Source of the DNA: Flavipsychrobacter sp.
GTDB lineage: Bacteria > Bacteroidota > Bacteroidia > Chitinophagales > Chitinophagaceae
Direction of reading: 5' to 3'
Length of the DNA stretch: 64,000 nt
Assembly (NCBI GenBank): GCA_016786565.1
Contig: JAEUVY010000049.1
Coordinates: 1 to 64,000 of the forward strand
Position 1 is the first letter of the stretch. Every line of letters starts with the position of its first letter. The position numbers were made by a program, and so were the translations under genes. Under the pieces are notes generated by a model. That model saw nothing but the letters and a program-made list of their open reading frames with translations. It was not told the DNA's origin and did no database searches. Shown here piece after piece: positions 26,511-35,276 of this stretch.

Positions 26511-27227
26511 TTAGTTGTTTGGAGTAGCTGTAACGTAGCTGGCAGAAATGATGCCATTTACGAAACGCACACCGGCAAGAGACTCAATAGTGTTGATGTC
26601 CACTTTGTGGTTAGCCAGATTATCCTTGGCGTTGTATGGCTCGATGTTGTGGAACTGGTAGCACAGGTATTCGTCAGTGCTGGGGATGTAGATCACTTTC
26701 CAGGCCCATTCAGGAACGATAACGTTGTTGTTATGACCAATAACCCAGTTGCGGCCCACAGTACCTGCGAACACTTTTACTTTTTTGTACTTCTTAGCTT
26801 TCAGCATTTCCTTCTCGTGCAGCTTCTCCCACAGACCTTTGTGCAGGTTGCGTGGCATAGGCATGATGTTGGTGAAGTAATAGCTTTCAGTATAAGCGTC
26901 TTTATCGCAGTTGTTCTCGTTTGGCGCCATCATAGGAGCATCTTCAAACAAAGTGCTCTTGTAGTCGTTAATGAGGTCGGAAGCGTCAGTAAGTTGTGGG
27001 TCTGCACTCAGCCTTACGTTGTGGTCACCTTTCAGCTTGGAACAGTTGAACATGTCCGGAGTGAGGGAATAAACGACCAGAACCGGGATATGCTGTGATT
27101 TAGAGAAGTAAGAGGTAAAGTTAGTGTTCCTCACCTTCACGATATCCTGTCCGTAGCTGCTGAAGCTAAGTGCTATCAGCATAACGGCCAACAGTTTTGA
27201 TGTGCCTTTAAGAATTATTTTTTGCAT
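26511..27227 (-). CDS. Secreted protein resembling DNA/RNA non-specific endonuclease, with degenerate active site
   Basis: This 238-residue protein has a signal peptide (LLAVMLIALSFSSYGQ). The centre follows the layout of NUC/NucA endonucleases: a DRGHxAP-like block, then TESYYFTNIMPM with the Asn expected to hold magnesium (residue 120), GLWEKLHEKE, and VKVFAGTVGRNWVIG. In the first block the sequence is DAPMMAP (residues 96-102), so the general-base histidine is replaced by Met99 and the Arg and Gly are lost. It may therefore be a non-catalytic relative or use another base. The fold call is by eye only. It has its own promoter and terminator. Confidence 0.55.
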   Translation of the reverse strand: MQKIILKGTSKLLAVMLIALSFSSYGQDIVKVRNTNFTSYFSKSQHIPVLVVYSLTPDMFNCSKLKGDHNVRLSADPQLTDASDLINDYKSTLFEDAPMMAPNENNCDKDAYTESYYFTNIMPMPRNLHKGLWEKLHEKEMLKAKKYKKVKVFAGTVGRNWVIGHNNNVIVPEWAWKVIYIPSTDEYLCYQFHNIEPYNAKDNLANHKVDINTIESLAGVRFVNGIISASYVTATPNN

Positions 27228-27249
27228 ACGTGCCTTTTGTTCAGGTTAG

Positions 27250-27257
27250 CAAATTTA
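27250..27257 (-). promoter_or_regulatory. Candidate -7 element TAAATTTG for the nuclease-like gene
   Basis: Minus-strand exact TAnnTTTG match 22 nt before ATG 27227; expected leader about 16 nt. Confidence 0.5.
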
Positions 27258-27406
27258 ACAAGAATTAGATTGTCTTGCGATAAAAATATGACTTTCACCG
27301 AATTTTTTATAATAATACCCCGAATAATATCGGGATTTTTGAAAGTTTAATATCATTTGCCAGAATAGTACCGTTCTGAGAACTGCTGCAGGCGCAATTT
27401 TGAGGC

Positions 27407-30400
27407 CTATGCAGTATGTGATTGCACCGGCAGGCGAACGAAGAAAGTGGTCCCTTTTCCTTCCTCTGATTCGAACCAGATGCTGCCTTTCCAGAACTCT
27501 ATGATCTTGCGCGTCATAGCGAGCCCAAGGCCGGTGCCGGACGATTTGGTAGTGAAGTAGGGCTGGAAGATGCGTTGTGCCACCTCGTCGCTGATGCCAT
27601 GTCCGTTGTCGGTAATGGTAATGAGTGCATGTCCGTCCTCGGCCTTGAGTGTCACTTCTATCAGTCCCTCCCGGTCTGCAGGAATGGCTTGTTTGGCATT
27701 CTCCAACAGATTGGTGAGCATACGAAGTAACTGGCTGTGGTCGGAGAAGGTGTAGATCTTTTCAGCAGGCAGTTCCAGCTTCAGGTTGCAGTGGGCTTCG
27801 TTGGTATAGAGGCCGGTAGCAAGTGTGAGTAAGGCACCGAGCTCCAGATCTTCGGGTCGGGCCTCGGGCATCTTGGCGAAGTTGGAGAACTCGGAGGCAA
27901 TGTAGGACAGGTTGTCTATTTGCTCTATGATGGATTCTGACACGCGCAGGGTGAGTGCCGTTATGTTGGGGTTATCGCCCTTGATGGCCTGAAGCAGGTA
28001 CTGGATATTCAGCTTCATGGGCGTGAGCGGGTTCTTGATCTCGTGCGCCACTTGCCGGGCCATCTCGCGCCAGGCGGTCTCGCGTTCGCTTTGTGCAAGG
28101 AGTGCCGCATTCTCCTCCACCTTGTTCACCATCTTGTTGTACTCTTCTACAAGCAGGCCTATTTCATCGTCATACGGCCAGGTGATGCGCTCGTTCTGTT
28201 GCAGGTTCAGCCTGCCGAACTGCGCGATGATGACGTTGAATGACCCTGTAACCCAGCGGGTGATAGACACCGTGATGAGGCTGGATATGAGGAAGATGAA
28301 CGCATAGACATTGATGAGCGTGATAACGATATTCGATATCTGGAAGTTGAGGTCTTTCTCGGAAGAGAAGAACGGCACGTTGAGGAAGCCAAGGGCTACG
28401 CCATGTTCATTGCGCAGCGGTTCGTAGGCCGACAGGTATGAAAGTCCCGCTACCTGTTCGCGCTGCAGCACCAGCGAGCGGCCGCGCGCGTTCAATTGAT
28501 TATAGGCATCGGGTCGCATGACACGGGCAATCAGACCTTTCTGATAGATCTCTTCCTGTGAAGAGGCAAAGAGGTGACCATTGTTGTCATAGAGGTTGAT
28601 GTCTATCTTCTGACTGGCTGCAACGCCGGTAATGAATGTGCGGAACCCATTAGATTGCGTGACAGAGTCGAAGCGGGTATCGTTTTCGTATGCCCGGGCA
28701 GTGCTGAGGTAATTCTGCACAGCCAGTTTCGCGTTCTGCATAGCGCTGCTGAGCTTGGTAGAGTTGGAGTTGCGGTAACTGGACGAGAAGAACCAGATAG
28801 TGACGACACCAATGAAGACAAACGAAACGAACACAATGGCGAGCATAGCGTACTGTATCCTTTTGCGCAGCGTGAGCCGCACATATTTGCCGGGCGCACT
28901 GCTGTGCGTGAAATAGGAAAGATAGAGCTGGTAAAGGAGTATGATAACAGCGATGAATACCTGAATACTGAACAGGTAGGAAAAGAAGGTGATGACCTCG
29001 AGGAAGGTGTTGTGATCGTGTACCGCCACAATGGTACGCTTGTCAGACATCTTGTAGTGTAGCTCTGAGACACCGTTGACGGTATAGAACCGGAAGTCCT
29101 GATCTTTAAGCGTGTCGTGTGACAGGAAAGTAGGGAACGAATATCCGCGGGCCTGATTGGTGAGCCGTCCGTTTACGTATACCGCATAAGAGTACTCTTC
29201 TTCGCGCATGGTTGTTTTGCCGGTTGGCGGCAGTAACAACTCGGGGTAAACAGTGGTGGCTGCTTGTTTCTTGGGTTTGAGGTCTATGACCACATAGCCT
29301 ATACGGTTGTTGATGGTATCGGCATATACGGGTATGTAGGACAGGTAGGAATGCTTGTCGGGCATGGACTCTTTGTAGAACAGGTAGGGTGATGGCGTGG
29401 GTACTGATTCGTTCTTGTCGAAGACGAATGAATAGTAGTCGGCTGAATCGGAGTTATAAAGTGCTTTGCCTTCATTGTCGTACAGGTAAACGCCGGCATC
29501 GTAGGAAGCGGCAGCACCCTTGAGGTACATAGTGTCGAAACGGCGTGCGATGACCTTGCGCAGTTGTGCATCGGGTTCGTAAAAGAACGTCTTTAGTACG
29601 GCATCGGTTGCGATATTATTGATTGTCTTGTCGAAAGTATATTCGAGCACGTTATCGCGGTGCGGAGCCAGACGCTGCTCCACGAATGCCTTACGGCTTT
29701 CTTTCTCTTTGTAGGCGCTGAAATACTGAAGCACCGCTGTGCAGAAAGTGCAGATGAAGAGTGCCCAGAATATCATCTGAGGTTCGAACAGATCGGATAC
29801 AAGTGTCAGCTTGGGTATGTCCAGCAGAACAATGAATAACAACAACCAGCCCAGTAGCGACCAATGGAAAAGATCGTTGTAATGACCACTTATTGCAAGG
29901 AATGCGGCACCGGTGAGCGCGGTGAGCAGATACTTCCTGCCTTTATCCGGAACTAGTTGCCTGAGTTGGAAGTTGAACAGGTAGATGATCATGCTGGAGA
30001 TGCCTGTGATGATGCAGATGACCAGCAAGCCCAGAATGGTATAGATATCGATAGAGTAGAAGCGGCTGACATCGAACGATATGGAGGAGTCGAGTACAAG
30101 ACTGCGCACAAGTGTTACATAGAGCAGCAGGTAAGAGATCATGACGGCAACCAGCAGGAAGGGTATCCATGCCCGCATGCGGCTGTTCTGCATACGCTCG
30201 AAATAGGTTTTGTAGGGCGTATGGCGCGTGACGAATACTACCAGCCAAAGGATGCAAAGGGTGTTGATAAACAGATCGCCGAAGGACGACAGGTACACAC
30301 TGGATGCGTATAGCTGCGGCGAGAAGAACATAAGCGTATCCAGATTGAACGGTACACCAAACAGATAGAGATAGACACGGATAGTGATGATGACCAGCAG

Positions 30401-31135
30401 GGTAGCAATGAAGCCGGTGAGTGAAGACCGGTTCCTGGTGAGGTGAATGATCATGAGGTGTATCCACGAGATACTGGCCAGCAGCGCGGCTAACAACATG
30501 ACAATGAAAAACAGATCGGGCACCCATTTCTGCACATCCTGAATGTTGAAGAGGAGGTGGAACGCCGGAGTATTGTCTTTTGCCGCGATGGTATAAGCGC
30601 CCGGTGCGGGTAGATTGGGCGGTATGATGCGGGTATTGACCGGAATGAGATCGGAAGCGATGAACTGAGACTTCAGGTAGTCGTTCTCAACCGGATAGGA
30701 TGCCAGCACCGGATAGAGCACCACCAATGTTCGGTTGCCCGGCGGCATTGCCACCAAACGCCTTACATACACACCACGGTCGGTACGCAGCAGGTCCGAT
30801 CCATATTCTGTACTGTCTGACGGGGTGGGTAATATGGTGTTGGTGTTCCAGAATTTCAGTGTGTTGTTGTCGTAGGCGAACACGTAGAAAGGAAGATCGC
30901 AGATGTAGTTTACATCTGCAGCGGGCAAGCCACCATCAAAAAGCTTGGTGATCTTGGCTGTGTCTCTCAGAAACAGATCGAATGCGGTCTCCCGGTTCTG
31001 CAGATCGGTTGTAACGGCGCGCGCCATTCTTTCGGGCAATGCTTCTTGCCTGTGGATATGGTAATAGTAGCCATTGATGCTCCAAAGGAGCAAGCAAAGC
31101 AGCAGCCATCCCCAGTATGGATATCGCCTGAACAT
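27407..31135 (-). CDS. Very large multi-domain sensor histidine kinase (NtrY-like output)
   Basis: At 1242 residues this kinase is far longer than usual. A first helix (WLLLCLLLWSI) is followed by an extracytoplasmic part, then a block of about six to seven helices (roughly 205-450), a second large extracytoplasmic region, two more helices near 745-815, a third sensor region and a last helix near 985. HAMP-like and coiled segments lead to the kinase core. The phosphorylated histidine is in QVAHEIKNPLTPMKL near residue 1030, and the ATP domain has NLLENAKQA, DNGHGI and GTGLGLAM. No response regulator is adjacent. It starts 2 nt after mazG, so they share a message. Confidence 0.9.
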   Translation of the reverse strand: MFRRYPYWGWLLLCLLLWSINGYYYHIHRQEALPERMARAVTTDLQNRETAFDLFLRDTAKITKLFDGGLPAADVNYICDLPFYVFAYDNNTLKFWNTNTILPTPSDSTEYGSDLLRTDRGVYVRRLVAMPPGNRTLVVLYPVLASYPVENDYLKSQFIASDLIPVNTRIIPPNLPAPGAYTIAAKDNTPAFHLLFNIQDVQKWVPDLFFIVMLLAALLASISWIHLMIIHLTRNRSSLTGFIATLLVIITIRVYLYLFGVPFNLDTLMFFSPQLYASSVYLSSFGDLFINTLCILWLVVFVTRHTPYKTYFERMQNSRMRAWIPFLLVAVMISYLLLYVTLVRSLVLDSSISFDVSRFYSIDIYTILGLLVICIITGISSMIIYLFNFQLRQLVPDKGRKYLLTALTGAAFLAISGHYNDLFHWSLLGWLLLFIVLLDIPKLTLVSDLFEPQMIFWALFICTFCTAVLQYFSAYKEKESRKAFVEQRLAPHRDNVLEYTFDKTINNIATDAVLKTFFYEPDAQLRKVIARRFDTMYLKGAAASYDAGVYLYDNEGKALYNSDSADYYSFVFDKNESVPTPSPYLFYKESMPDKHSYLSYIPVYADTINNRIGYVVIDLKPKKQAATTVYPELLLPPTGKTTMREEEYSYAVYVNGRLTNQARGYSFPTFLSHDTLKDQDFRFYTVNGVSELHYKMSDKRTIVAVHDHNTFLEVITFFSYLFSIQVFIAVIILLYQLYLSYFTHSSAPGKYVRLTLRKRIQYAMLAIVFVSFVFIGVVTIWFFSSSYRNSNSTKLSSAMQNAKLAVQNYLSTARAYENDTRFDSVTQSNGFRTFITGVAASQKIDINLYDNNGHLFASSQEEIYQKGLIARVMRPDAYNQLNARGRSLVLQREQVAGLSYLSAYEPLRNEHGVALGFLNVPFFSSEKDLNFQISNIVITLINVYAFIFLISSLITVSITRWVTGSFNVIIAQFGRLNLQQNERITWPYDDEIGLLVEEYNKMVNKVEENAALLAQSERETAWREMARQVAHEIKNPLTPMKLNIQYLLQAIKGDNPNITALTLRVSESIIEQIDNLSYIASEFSNFAKMPEARPEDLELGALLTLATGLYTNEAHCNLKLELPAEKIYTFSDHSQLLRMLTNLLENAKQAIPADREGLIEVTLKAEDGHALITITDNGHGISDEVAQRIFQPYFTTKSSGTGLGLAMTRKIIEFWKGSIWFESEEGKGTTFFVRLPVQSHTA

Positions 31136-31137
31136 TG

Positions 31138-31908
31138 TTATTGGTGTTCCTCGTGTTTGGCCTGGTTCCAGAGCTCGTCCATTTCTGCCAGCGTCATATC
31201 GTGCAGCGACTTGCCTTGTGCCCCTGCAAGTTCTTCAATACGTTGAAACCGCCTGATGAATTTCTTGTTGGTGCGTTCCAAGGCGTGTTCGGGATCGACC
31301 TTGATGAAGCGGGCATAGTTGATCAACGCGAACATCACATCGCCAAACTCCTCTTCAATATGCTCCTTGTCGCCGCTCTCTACCGCCTCGTACAGTTCCT
31401 GTATCTCCTCGTCAACTTTCACGCGTACCTGTTCGGTATTGTCCCATTCGAAGCCCACTTGTTTCGTTTTCTCCTGCAGGCGCAGTGCTTTCATGAGCGC
31501 AGGCAGCGATGGCGGCAGGCCCGACAGAATAGACTTCTTGCCTTCCTGCTGTTTCAGTTTCTCCCAGTTCTGCTTCACTTGAGTGTCGTCCTCTACTTTT
31601 AGTGTGCTGTAAATATGCGGGTGACGACTCACCAGTTTATTGCACACACCCTCTATCACCTCATCTAATGTGAACTGTCCCTGCTCTTTGCCAATGCGAC
31701 TGTAGAACACAATGTGCAGCAACATGTCGCCCAGCTCTTCCTTGATTCCTTTCCAGTCTTCGTTTGATATGGCATCGGTGAGCTCATATACCTCCTCCAG
31801 TGTTTGCTGACGCAAGGTGTGTATGGTCTGCTTCTTGTCCCAGGGACAATTCTCGCGCAGCTCGTCCAGAATGGAACGCAGCCGGTCGAATGATTGTGAA
31901 TATTGCAT
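31138..31908 (-). CDS. mazG: Nucleoside triphosphate pyrophosphohydrolase MazG
   Basis: This 256-residue protein has two MazG domains, as in E. coli. The first has CPWDKKQTIHTLRQQTLEE, EVYELTDAI and KEELGDMLLHIVFYS. The second has VDEEIQELYEA and EEEFGDVMFALINYAR. The EExxE and ExxD sets bind magnesium and hydrolyse (d)NTPs to monophosphates, which clears non-canonical nucleotides. ATG 31908 (MQYSQSFDRL) is preferred; the frame extends nine residues further. It is the first gene before the large kinase. Confidence 0.94.
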   Translation of the reverse strand: MQYSQSFDRLRSILDELRENCPWDKKQTIHTLRQQTLEEVYELTDAISNEDWKGIKEELGDMLLHIVFYSRIGKEQGQFTLDEVIEGVCNKLVSRHPHIYSTLKVEDDTQVKQNWEKLKQQEGKKSILSGLPPSLPALMKALRLQEKTKQVGFEWDNTEQVRVKVDEEIQELYEAVESGDKEHIEEEFGDVMFALINYARFIKVDPEHALERTNKKFIRRFQRIEELAGAQGKSLHDMTLAEMDELWNQAKHEEHQ

Positions 31909-31975
31909 GGTATTGCGCAGGTGGAATGAATTCACCTAAAGTTATAGATTGTTTTCGGGATTGCTGAGAATGGAG

Positions 31976-32533
31976 CTATTGTTCGCCCCATTTGTAGCTG
32001 TTTGTATCCACGCCCGCCAATTGTAAGACCCGATGCACTACCGTGAGGGCGGTTTCCTCAATAGTTTGGGGGCGGCTGTAGAATGAAGGCGTTGCGGGGC
32101 AGATGATGCCGCCAGCCTCGGTAACTGTTGTCATGTTGCGCAGGTGCACCAGGTTGTAGGGGGTCTCGCGAACGACACATATAAGTTTACGGCGCTCTTT
32201 CAGCATCACATCGGCAGCGCGGGTGATGAGGTCGTTGCTGATGCCGCCGGCAATGCGGCCGAGCGTACCCATACTGCACGGACAAATTATAAGGGCGGAA
32301 AACGATGAACTGCCCGACGCGAATGGTGCCATGAAGTCGTTCTTATGCCATAATTTGAATGGCAGGTCTTTGTAGGTACTATCGCCGAGTTCGTGCTCCC
32401 ATACTGTGCCGGCATTGTCGCTCATCACGATGTCGGTGTGGACAGCCGGACTCAATTTTGCCAGCTCATTGAGCAGCAGTTTTGCATATATCGATCCGCT
32501 CGCCCCTGTTACTCCTACTGCTATTCTGGTCAT
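31976..32533 (-). CDS. ubiX: UbiX-type flavin prenyltransferase
   Basis: This 185-residue protein has the UbiX fold markers VGVTGASGSIYAKLLLNEL, CSMGTLGRIAGGISNDLI, RAADVMLKERRKLICVVRE and GGIICPATPSFY. The enzyme prenylates FMN to make the cofactor of UbiD-type decarboxylases in the ubiquinone/menaquinone and aromatic acid pathways. No ubiD is adjacent. ATG 32533 is used; the frame continues much further upstream, but only as antisense to the thioredoxin gene. Its -7 element lies 19 nt upstream. Confidence 0.92.
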   Translation of the reverse strand: MTRIAVGVTGASGSIYAKLLLNELAKLSPAVHTDIVMSDNAGTVWEHELGDSTYKDLPFKLWHKNDFMAPFASGSSSFSALIICPCSMGTLGRIAGGISNDLITRAADVMLKERRKLICVVRETPYNLVHLRNMTTVTEAGGIICPATPSFYSRPQTIEETALTVVHRVLQLAGVDTNSYKWGEQ

Positions 32534-32551
32534 AAAATTTCTTGAATGGGA

Positions 32552-32559
32552 CAAAACTA
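32552..32559 (-). promoter_or_regulatory. Candidate -7 element TAGTTTTG for ubiX
   Basis: Minus-strand exact TAnnTTTG match with a leader of about 12 nt to ATG 32533. It is only 13 bp from the oppositely directed element at 32573-32580. Confidence 0.5.
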
Positions 32560-32572
32560 AAGGGAATCTTTG

Positions 32573-32580
32573 TAAATTTG
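32573..32580 (+). promoter_or_regulatory. Candidate -7 element TAAATTTG for the thioredoxin gene
   Basis: Exact TAnnTTTG match 19 nt before ATG 32600. The -33 zone of this promoter would overlap the ubiX -7 element, and vice versa. Confidence 0.5.
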
Positions 32581-32599
32581 TTTTTAAATAAATCCATAT

Positions 32600-33214
32600 A
32601 TGAAACGTGTTTTGTTGTTTGTCATAGCGTTTTGGACGATAGCTCCGGTGGCTATGGCGAAAAAAGACCCGAAAGGTGGCACAGGAAACCCGGGTGCCGA
32701 GGAGATCCACTGGATCACCTCGATAGACGAGTTGCAGCGCAAAATGGCGCAGCAGCCCAAGAAAGTGCTGGTAGATATGTACACAGGATGGTGCGGATGG
32801 TGCAAGAAGATGGATGCTGATACTTACACCAATCCGGCACTGGTGAAGTATGTGAACAACAACTATTATGCAGTGAAGCTGGATGCAGAGCGCCAGGATA
32901 CCATCAATTTCCAGGGACGTTCGTTCTTCTTTGCTCCGGAGTACCGTGCAAACGGCTTCGCGCTGGAGCTGCTGAAAGACTACCTGGCAAAGGGCGGACA
33001 AATGTCGTATCCGCAAACGGTATTCATGCTGGAGAATTTCCAGTCGCCTACTCCGGTGCCGGGTTACCGTACTGTAGCAGAGATGGAGATGTTCCTCACT
33101 TACTTTGGCGACAATGCTTACCGCCGCCAGCCGTGGGACCAGTATGCAAAAACTTACGTATCGAGGTGGAGCAAGGGACAGGCGGCACCAACCGGCGCAC
33201 CTGCAGGTCACTAA
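32600..33214 (+). CDS. Exported thioredoxin-fold protein (CGWC)
   Basis: This 204-residue protein has a signal peptide (VLLFVIAFWTIAPVAMA) and a thioredoxin-like domain with VLVDMYTGWCGWCKKMDAD; the CGWC redox site is near residue 71. The cis-proline region reads MSYPQTVFM. It likely reduces or forms disulfides in the periplasm. The sequence between the active site and cis-Pro has an insertion (FAPEYRANGFALELLKDYL), and the C-terminal 50 residues are unassigned. A similar CGWC protein is encoded at 46509-47018. It is divergent from ubiX and ends at a shared terminator. Confidence 0.88.
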   Translation: MKRVLLFVIAFWTIAPVAMAKKDPKGGTGNPGAEEIHWITSIDELQRKMAQQPKKVLVDMYTGWCGWCKKMDADTYTNPALVKYVNNNYYAVKLDAERQDTINFQGRSFFFAPEYRANGFALELLKDYLAKGGQMSYPQTVFMLENFQSPTPVPGYRTVAEMEMFLTYFGDNAYRRQPWDQYAKTYVSRWSKGQAAPTGAPAGH

Positions 33215-33234
33215 CCGATAAAGATACTTTAATG

Positions 33235-33266
33235 ACAGAGGGCACAGCGATCGCTGTGCCCTCTGT
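33235..33266. terminator. Bidirectional terminator between thioredoxin and nth genes
   Basis: A fully symmetrical 32-nt palindrome (33235-33250 with 33251-33266) forms a stem of about 14 bp with a 4-nt loop. It has T residues after it on the plus strand and lies between two convergent genes. Confidence 0.8.
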
Positions 33267-33286
33267 TTATTTCATTGACCTATCTG

Positions 33287-33949
33287 TTACTTAAGATCGG
33301 GGTATATGTACTTCATGTCTGACGCAAAGTACTTGCAGGCGCTGCGCAGACCACATTCATCGCACTTGGGCTTGCGTGCCAGGCAAACATAACGGCCATG
33401 CAGAATGATCCAGTGGTGGGCAATGGCCAGCAGGTCCTGCGGAATGTTCTTCACCAGTTGCTGTTCGGCCTGAAGCGGCGTTTTGGCATTGGTGGTAAGA
33501 CCGATGCGCGCCGATACCCTGAACACATGTGTGTCTACCGCCATGCCCGGCTTCTCGAATACCACCGATACGATAACGTTGGCCGTCTTCCGGCCCACGC
33601 CGGGCAACTGCACCAGTTCTTCAATGGTATCCGGTACTTCGCCGCCGAACTTCTCCAGCAACATATTGGCCATACCTATGAGGTGGCGAGTTTTGTTGTT
33701 GGCAAAAGTGACACTGCGGATAAATGGCTCCACCTCTTCAAATGTGGCCTTTGCCAGTTTCTGCGGAACCGGATATTTTTCAAAGAGGGCGGGCGTCACC
33801 ATGTTCACCCTTTTATCGGTGCATTGGGCAGATAGTATCACCGCCACCAGCAACTCGTATGGGTTGGTGTAATGAAGTTCAGTTTCAGCATTGGGCATGT
33901 GCTGCTGAAACCAATCTATCACAAAGGCATACCGCTCTTTCTTTGTCAT
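33287..33949 (-). CDS. nth: Endonuclease III
   Basis: This 220-residue base-excision repair glycosylase/AP lyase has the helix-hairpin-helix LVQLPGVGRKTANVIVS, which holds the catalytic lysine. The essential Asp is in GMAVDTHVFRVSARIGL. The C-terminal [4Fe-4S] loop is CLARKPKCDECGLRSAC, giving the C-x6-C-x2-C-x5-C spacing. It removes oxidised pyrimidines. It starts 8 nt after the DUF1015 gene and is probably co-transcribed with it. Confidence 0.95.
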   Translation of the reverse strand: MTKKERYAFVIDWFQQHMPNAETELHYTNPYELLVAVILSAQCTDKRVNMVTPALFEKYPVPQKLAKATFEEVEPFIRSVTFANNKTRHLIGMANMLLEKFGGEVPDTIEELVQLPGVGRKTANVIVSVVFEKPGMAVDTHVFRVSARIGLTTNAKTPLQAEQQLVKNIPQDLLAIAHHWIILHGRYVCLARKPKCDECGLRSACKYFASDMKYIYPDLK

Positions 33950-33957
33950 GTTCGTTA

Positions 33958-35199
33958 TCAGATCATGTACACTACAAGGCCGTCGCGCAGCTTCGGTTCG
34001 AACCAGGTACTCTTCGGAGGCATTACGTTGCCACTGTCGGCAATATCGAACAGTTGCTGGATGCTTACCGGATAGATGGAGAAGGCTACTTCCATATCGC
34101 CGCTGTCTACGCGGTGCTGCAGCGCGCCCATTCCCCTGATGCCGCCCACAAAGTCGACACGTTTATCGGTACGCTGGTCTTTGATGCCCAGTATCTTATC
34201 GAGCGCGTTGTTGCTGAGGATGGTCACATCCAGAATGCCGATAGGATCGGTAGTGTAGGTGCCAGGTTTTGAAGTGAGTTTGTACCATGTGCCGCGCAGG
34301 TACATGCCAAAATCGCGTGGTTGCGCGGGTTTAAAAGGATCTTTACCATGTACCGATACCTCAAAGTCGGCCTTGAGGCTTTCTATGAGTTGTTCCGGTG
34401 TCAGTCCGTTCAGGTCTTTTACCACCCTGTTGTAGTCAAGGATCTTGCACTGGCTGGCAGGGAAGATGCAAGTAACAAAGTAGTTGAACGATTCATCTCC
34501 GTCAACAGAGTAGCCGTTGTCGCGCATTTCTTTGCACACCTTTGCGGCTGATGCTGCACGGTGGTGACCATCGGCAATGTAGGTACACGGAACATCGTTG
34601 CCGAAGTTGTGCGTGATGGCAGCCACCTTGGCATACTCATCCATTACCCAGAATATGTGGCGGATGCCGTCTTCAGCCACAAAGTCGTACTGAGGAGCAT
34701 GTTCCTTTTTCCATGTTTCAATGATGCTGTCCACGCTTTCGCAATCGTTGTAGGCGATAAACACAATGCCTGTTTGCGCGCCTGTGGCAGTTATGTGATC
34801 TATACGGTCTTTTTCTTTTTCGGGACGGGTGAACTCGTGCTTCTTGATGATGCCGTTGTTGTAATCGTCGATAGAAGAGCCGCATACAAGGCCGGTCTGT
34901 GACCTGCCGTCCATTATCAGTTCGTAGATGTAGTAGCAAGGCTCTGTATCCTGGCTCAGGATACCGTTCTGAATCATCTGGTCCAGATTCTCCTTGGCCT
35001 TCTCATATACCTGCGTTCCGTGTACGTCTATATTGTCGGGCAGGTCTATCTCTGCACGGGTCACGTGGTAGAAGTTGTAAGGGTTTTTCCTGAATTCACG
35101 TGCTTCAGCCACATTTACAACGTCGTAAGGGAGCGTGGCCACCTGAGCCGCCAGCTCTTTAGTAGGCCTCAGGCCTTTGAAAGGAGTGATCTTTGCCAT
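33958..35199 (-). CDS. DUF1015 family protein
   Basis: This 413-residue soluble protein matches DUF1015 along its length: ITPFKGLRPTKELAAQVATLPYDVV at the start, NFYHVTRAEIDLP, IIKKHEFTRPEKEKDRIDH, a middle ADGHHRAASA motif and FVGGIRGMGALQ near the C terminus. The ADGHHR pattern is reminiscent of the ParB/SerK nucleotide-dependent fold. From general knowledge, such genes often lie near serine biosynthesis genes; none is visible here. The family's function is not firmly established. It is upstream of nth in the same orientation. Confidence 0.88.
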   Translation of the reverse strand: MAKITPFKGLRPTKELAAQVATLPYDVVNVAEAREFRKNPYNFYHVTRAEIDLPDNIDVHGTQVYEKAKENLDQMIQNGILSQDTEPCYYIYELIMDGRSQTGLVCGSSIDDYNNGIIKKHEFTRPEKEKDRIDHITATGAQTGIVFIAYNDCESVDSIIETWKKEHAPQYDFVAEDGIRHIFWVMDEYAKVAAITHNFGNDVPCTYIADGHHRAASAAKVCKEMRDNGYSVDGDESFNYFVTCIFPASQCKILDYNRVVKDLNGLTPEQLIESLKADFEVSVHGKDPFKPAQPRDFGMYLRGTWYKLTSKPGTYTTDPIGILDVTILSNNALDKILGIKDQRTDKRVDFVGGIRGMGALQHRVDSGDMEVAFSIYPVSIQQLFDIADSGNVMPPKSTWFEPKLRDGLVVYMI

Positions 35200-35276
35200 T
35201 GCTATCGATTATATCTTGTATTTCGCGGTGCAAATTACCAATATTGCCCCAACCGAGCAATTCGGGTGAAAATGGC

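Noticed and set aside
27310..27340. Weak hairpin CCCGA...TCGGG after the large kinase
   Set aside because: Short stem and no T run on the correct strand; not called as a terminator.
32534..33211. Upstream extension of ubiX to give a 411-residue protein
   Set aside because: The extra part is antisense to the thioredoxin gene, and the UbiX fold starts at ATG 32533 just after its own -7 element.
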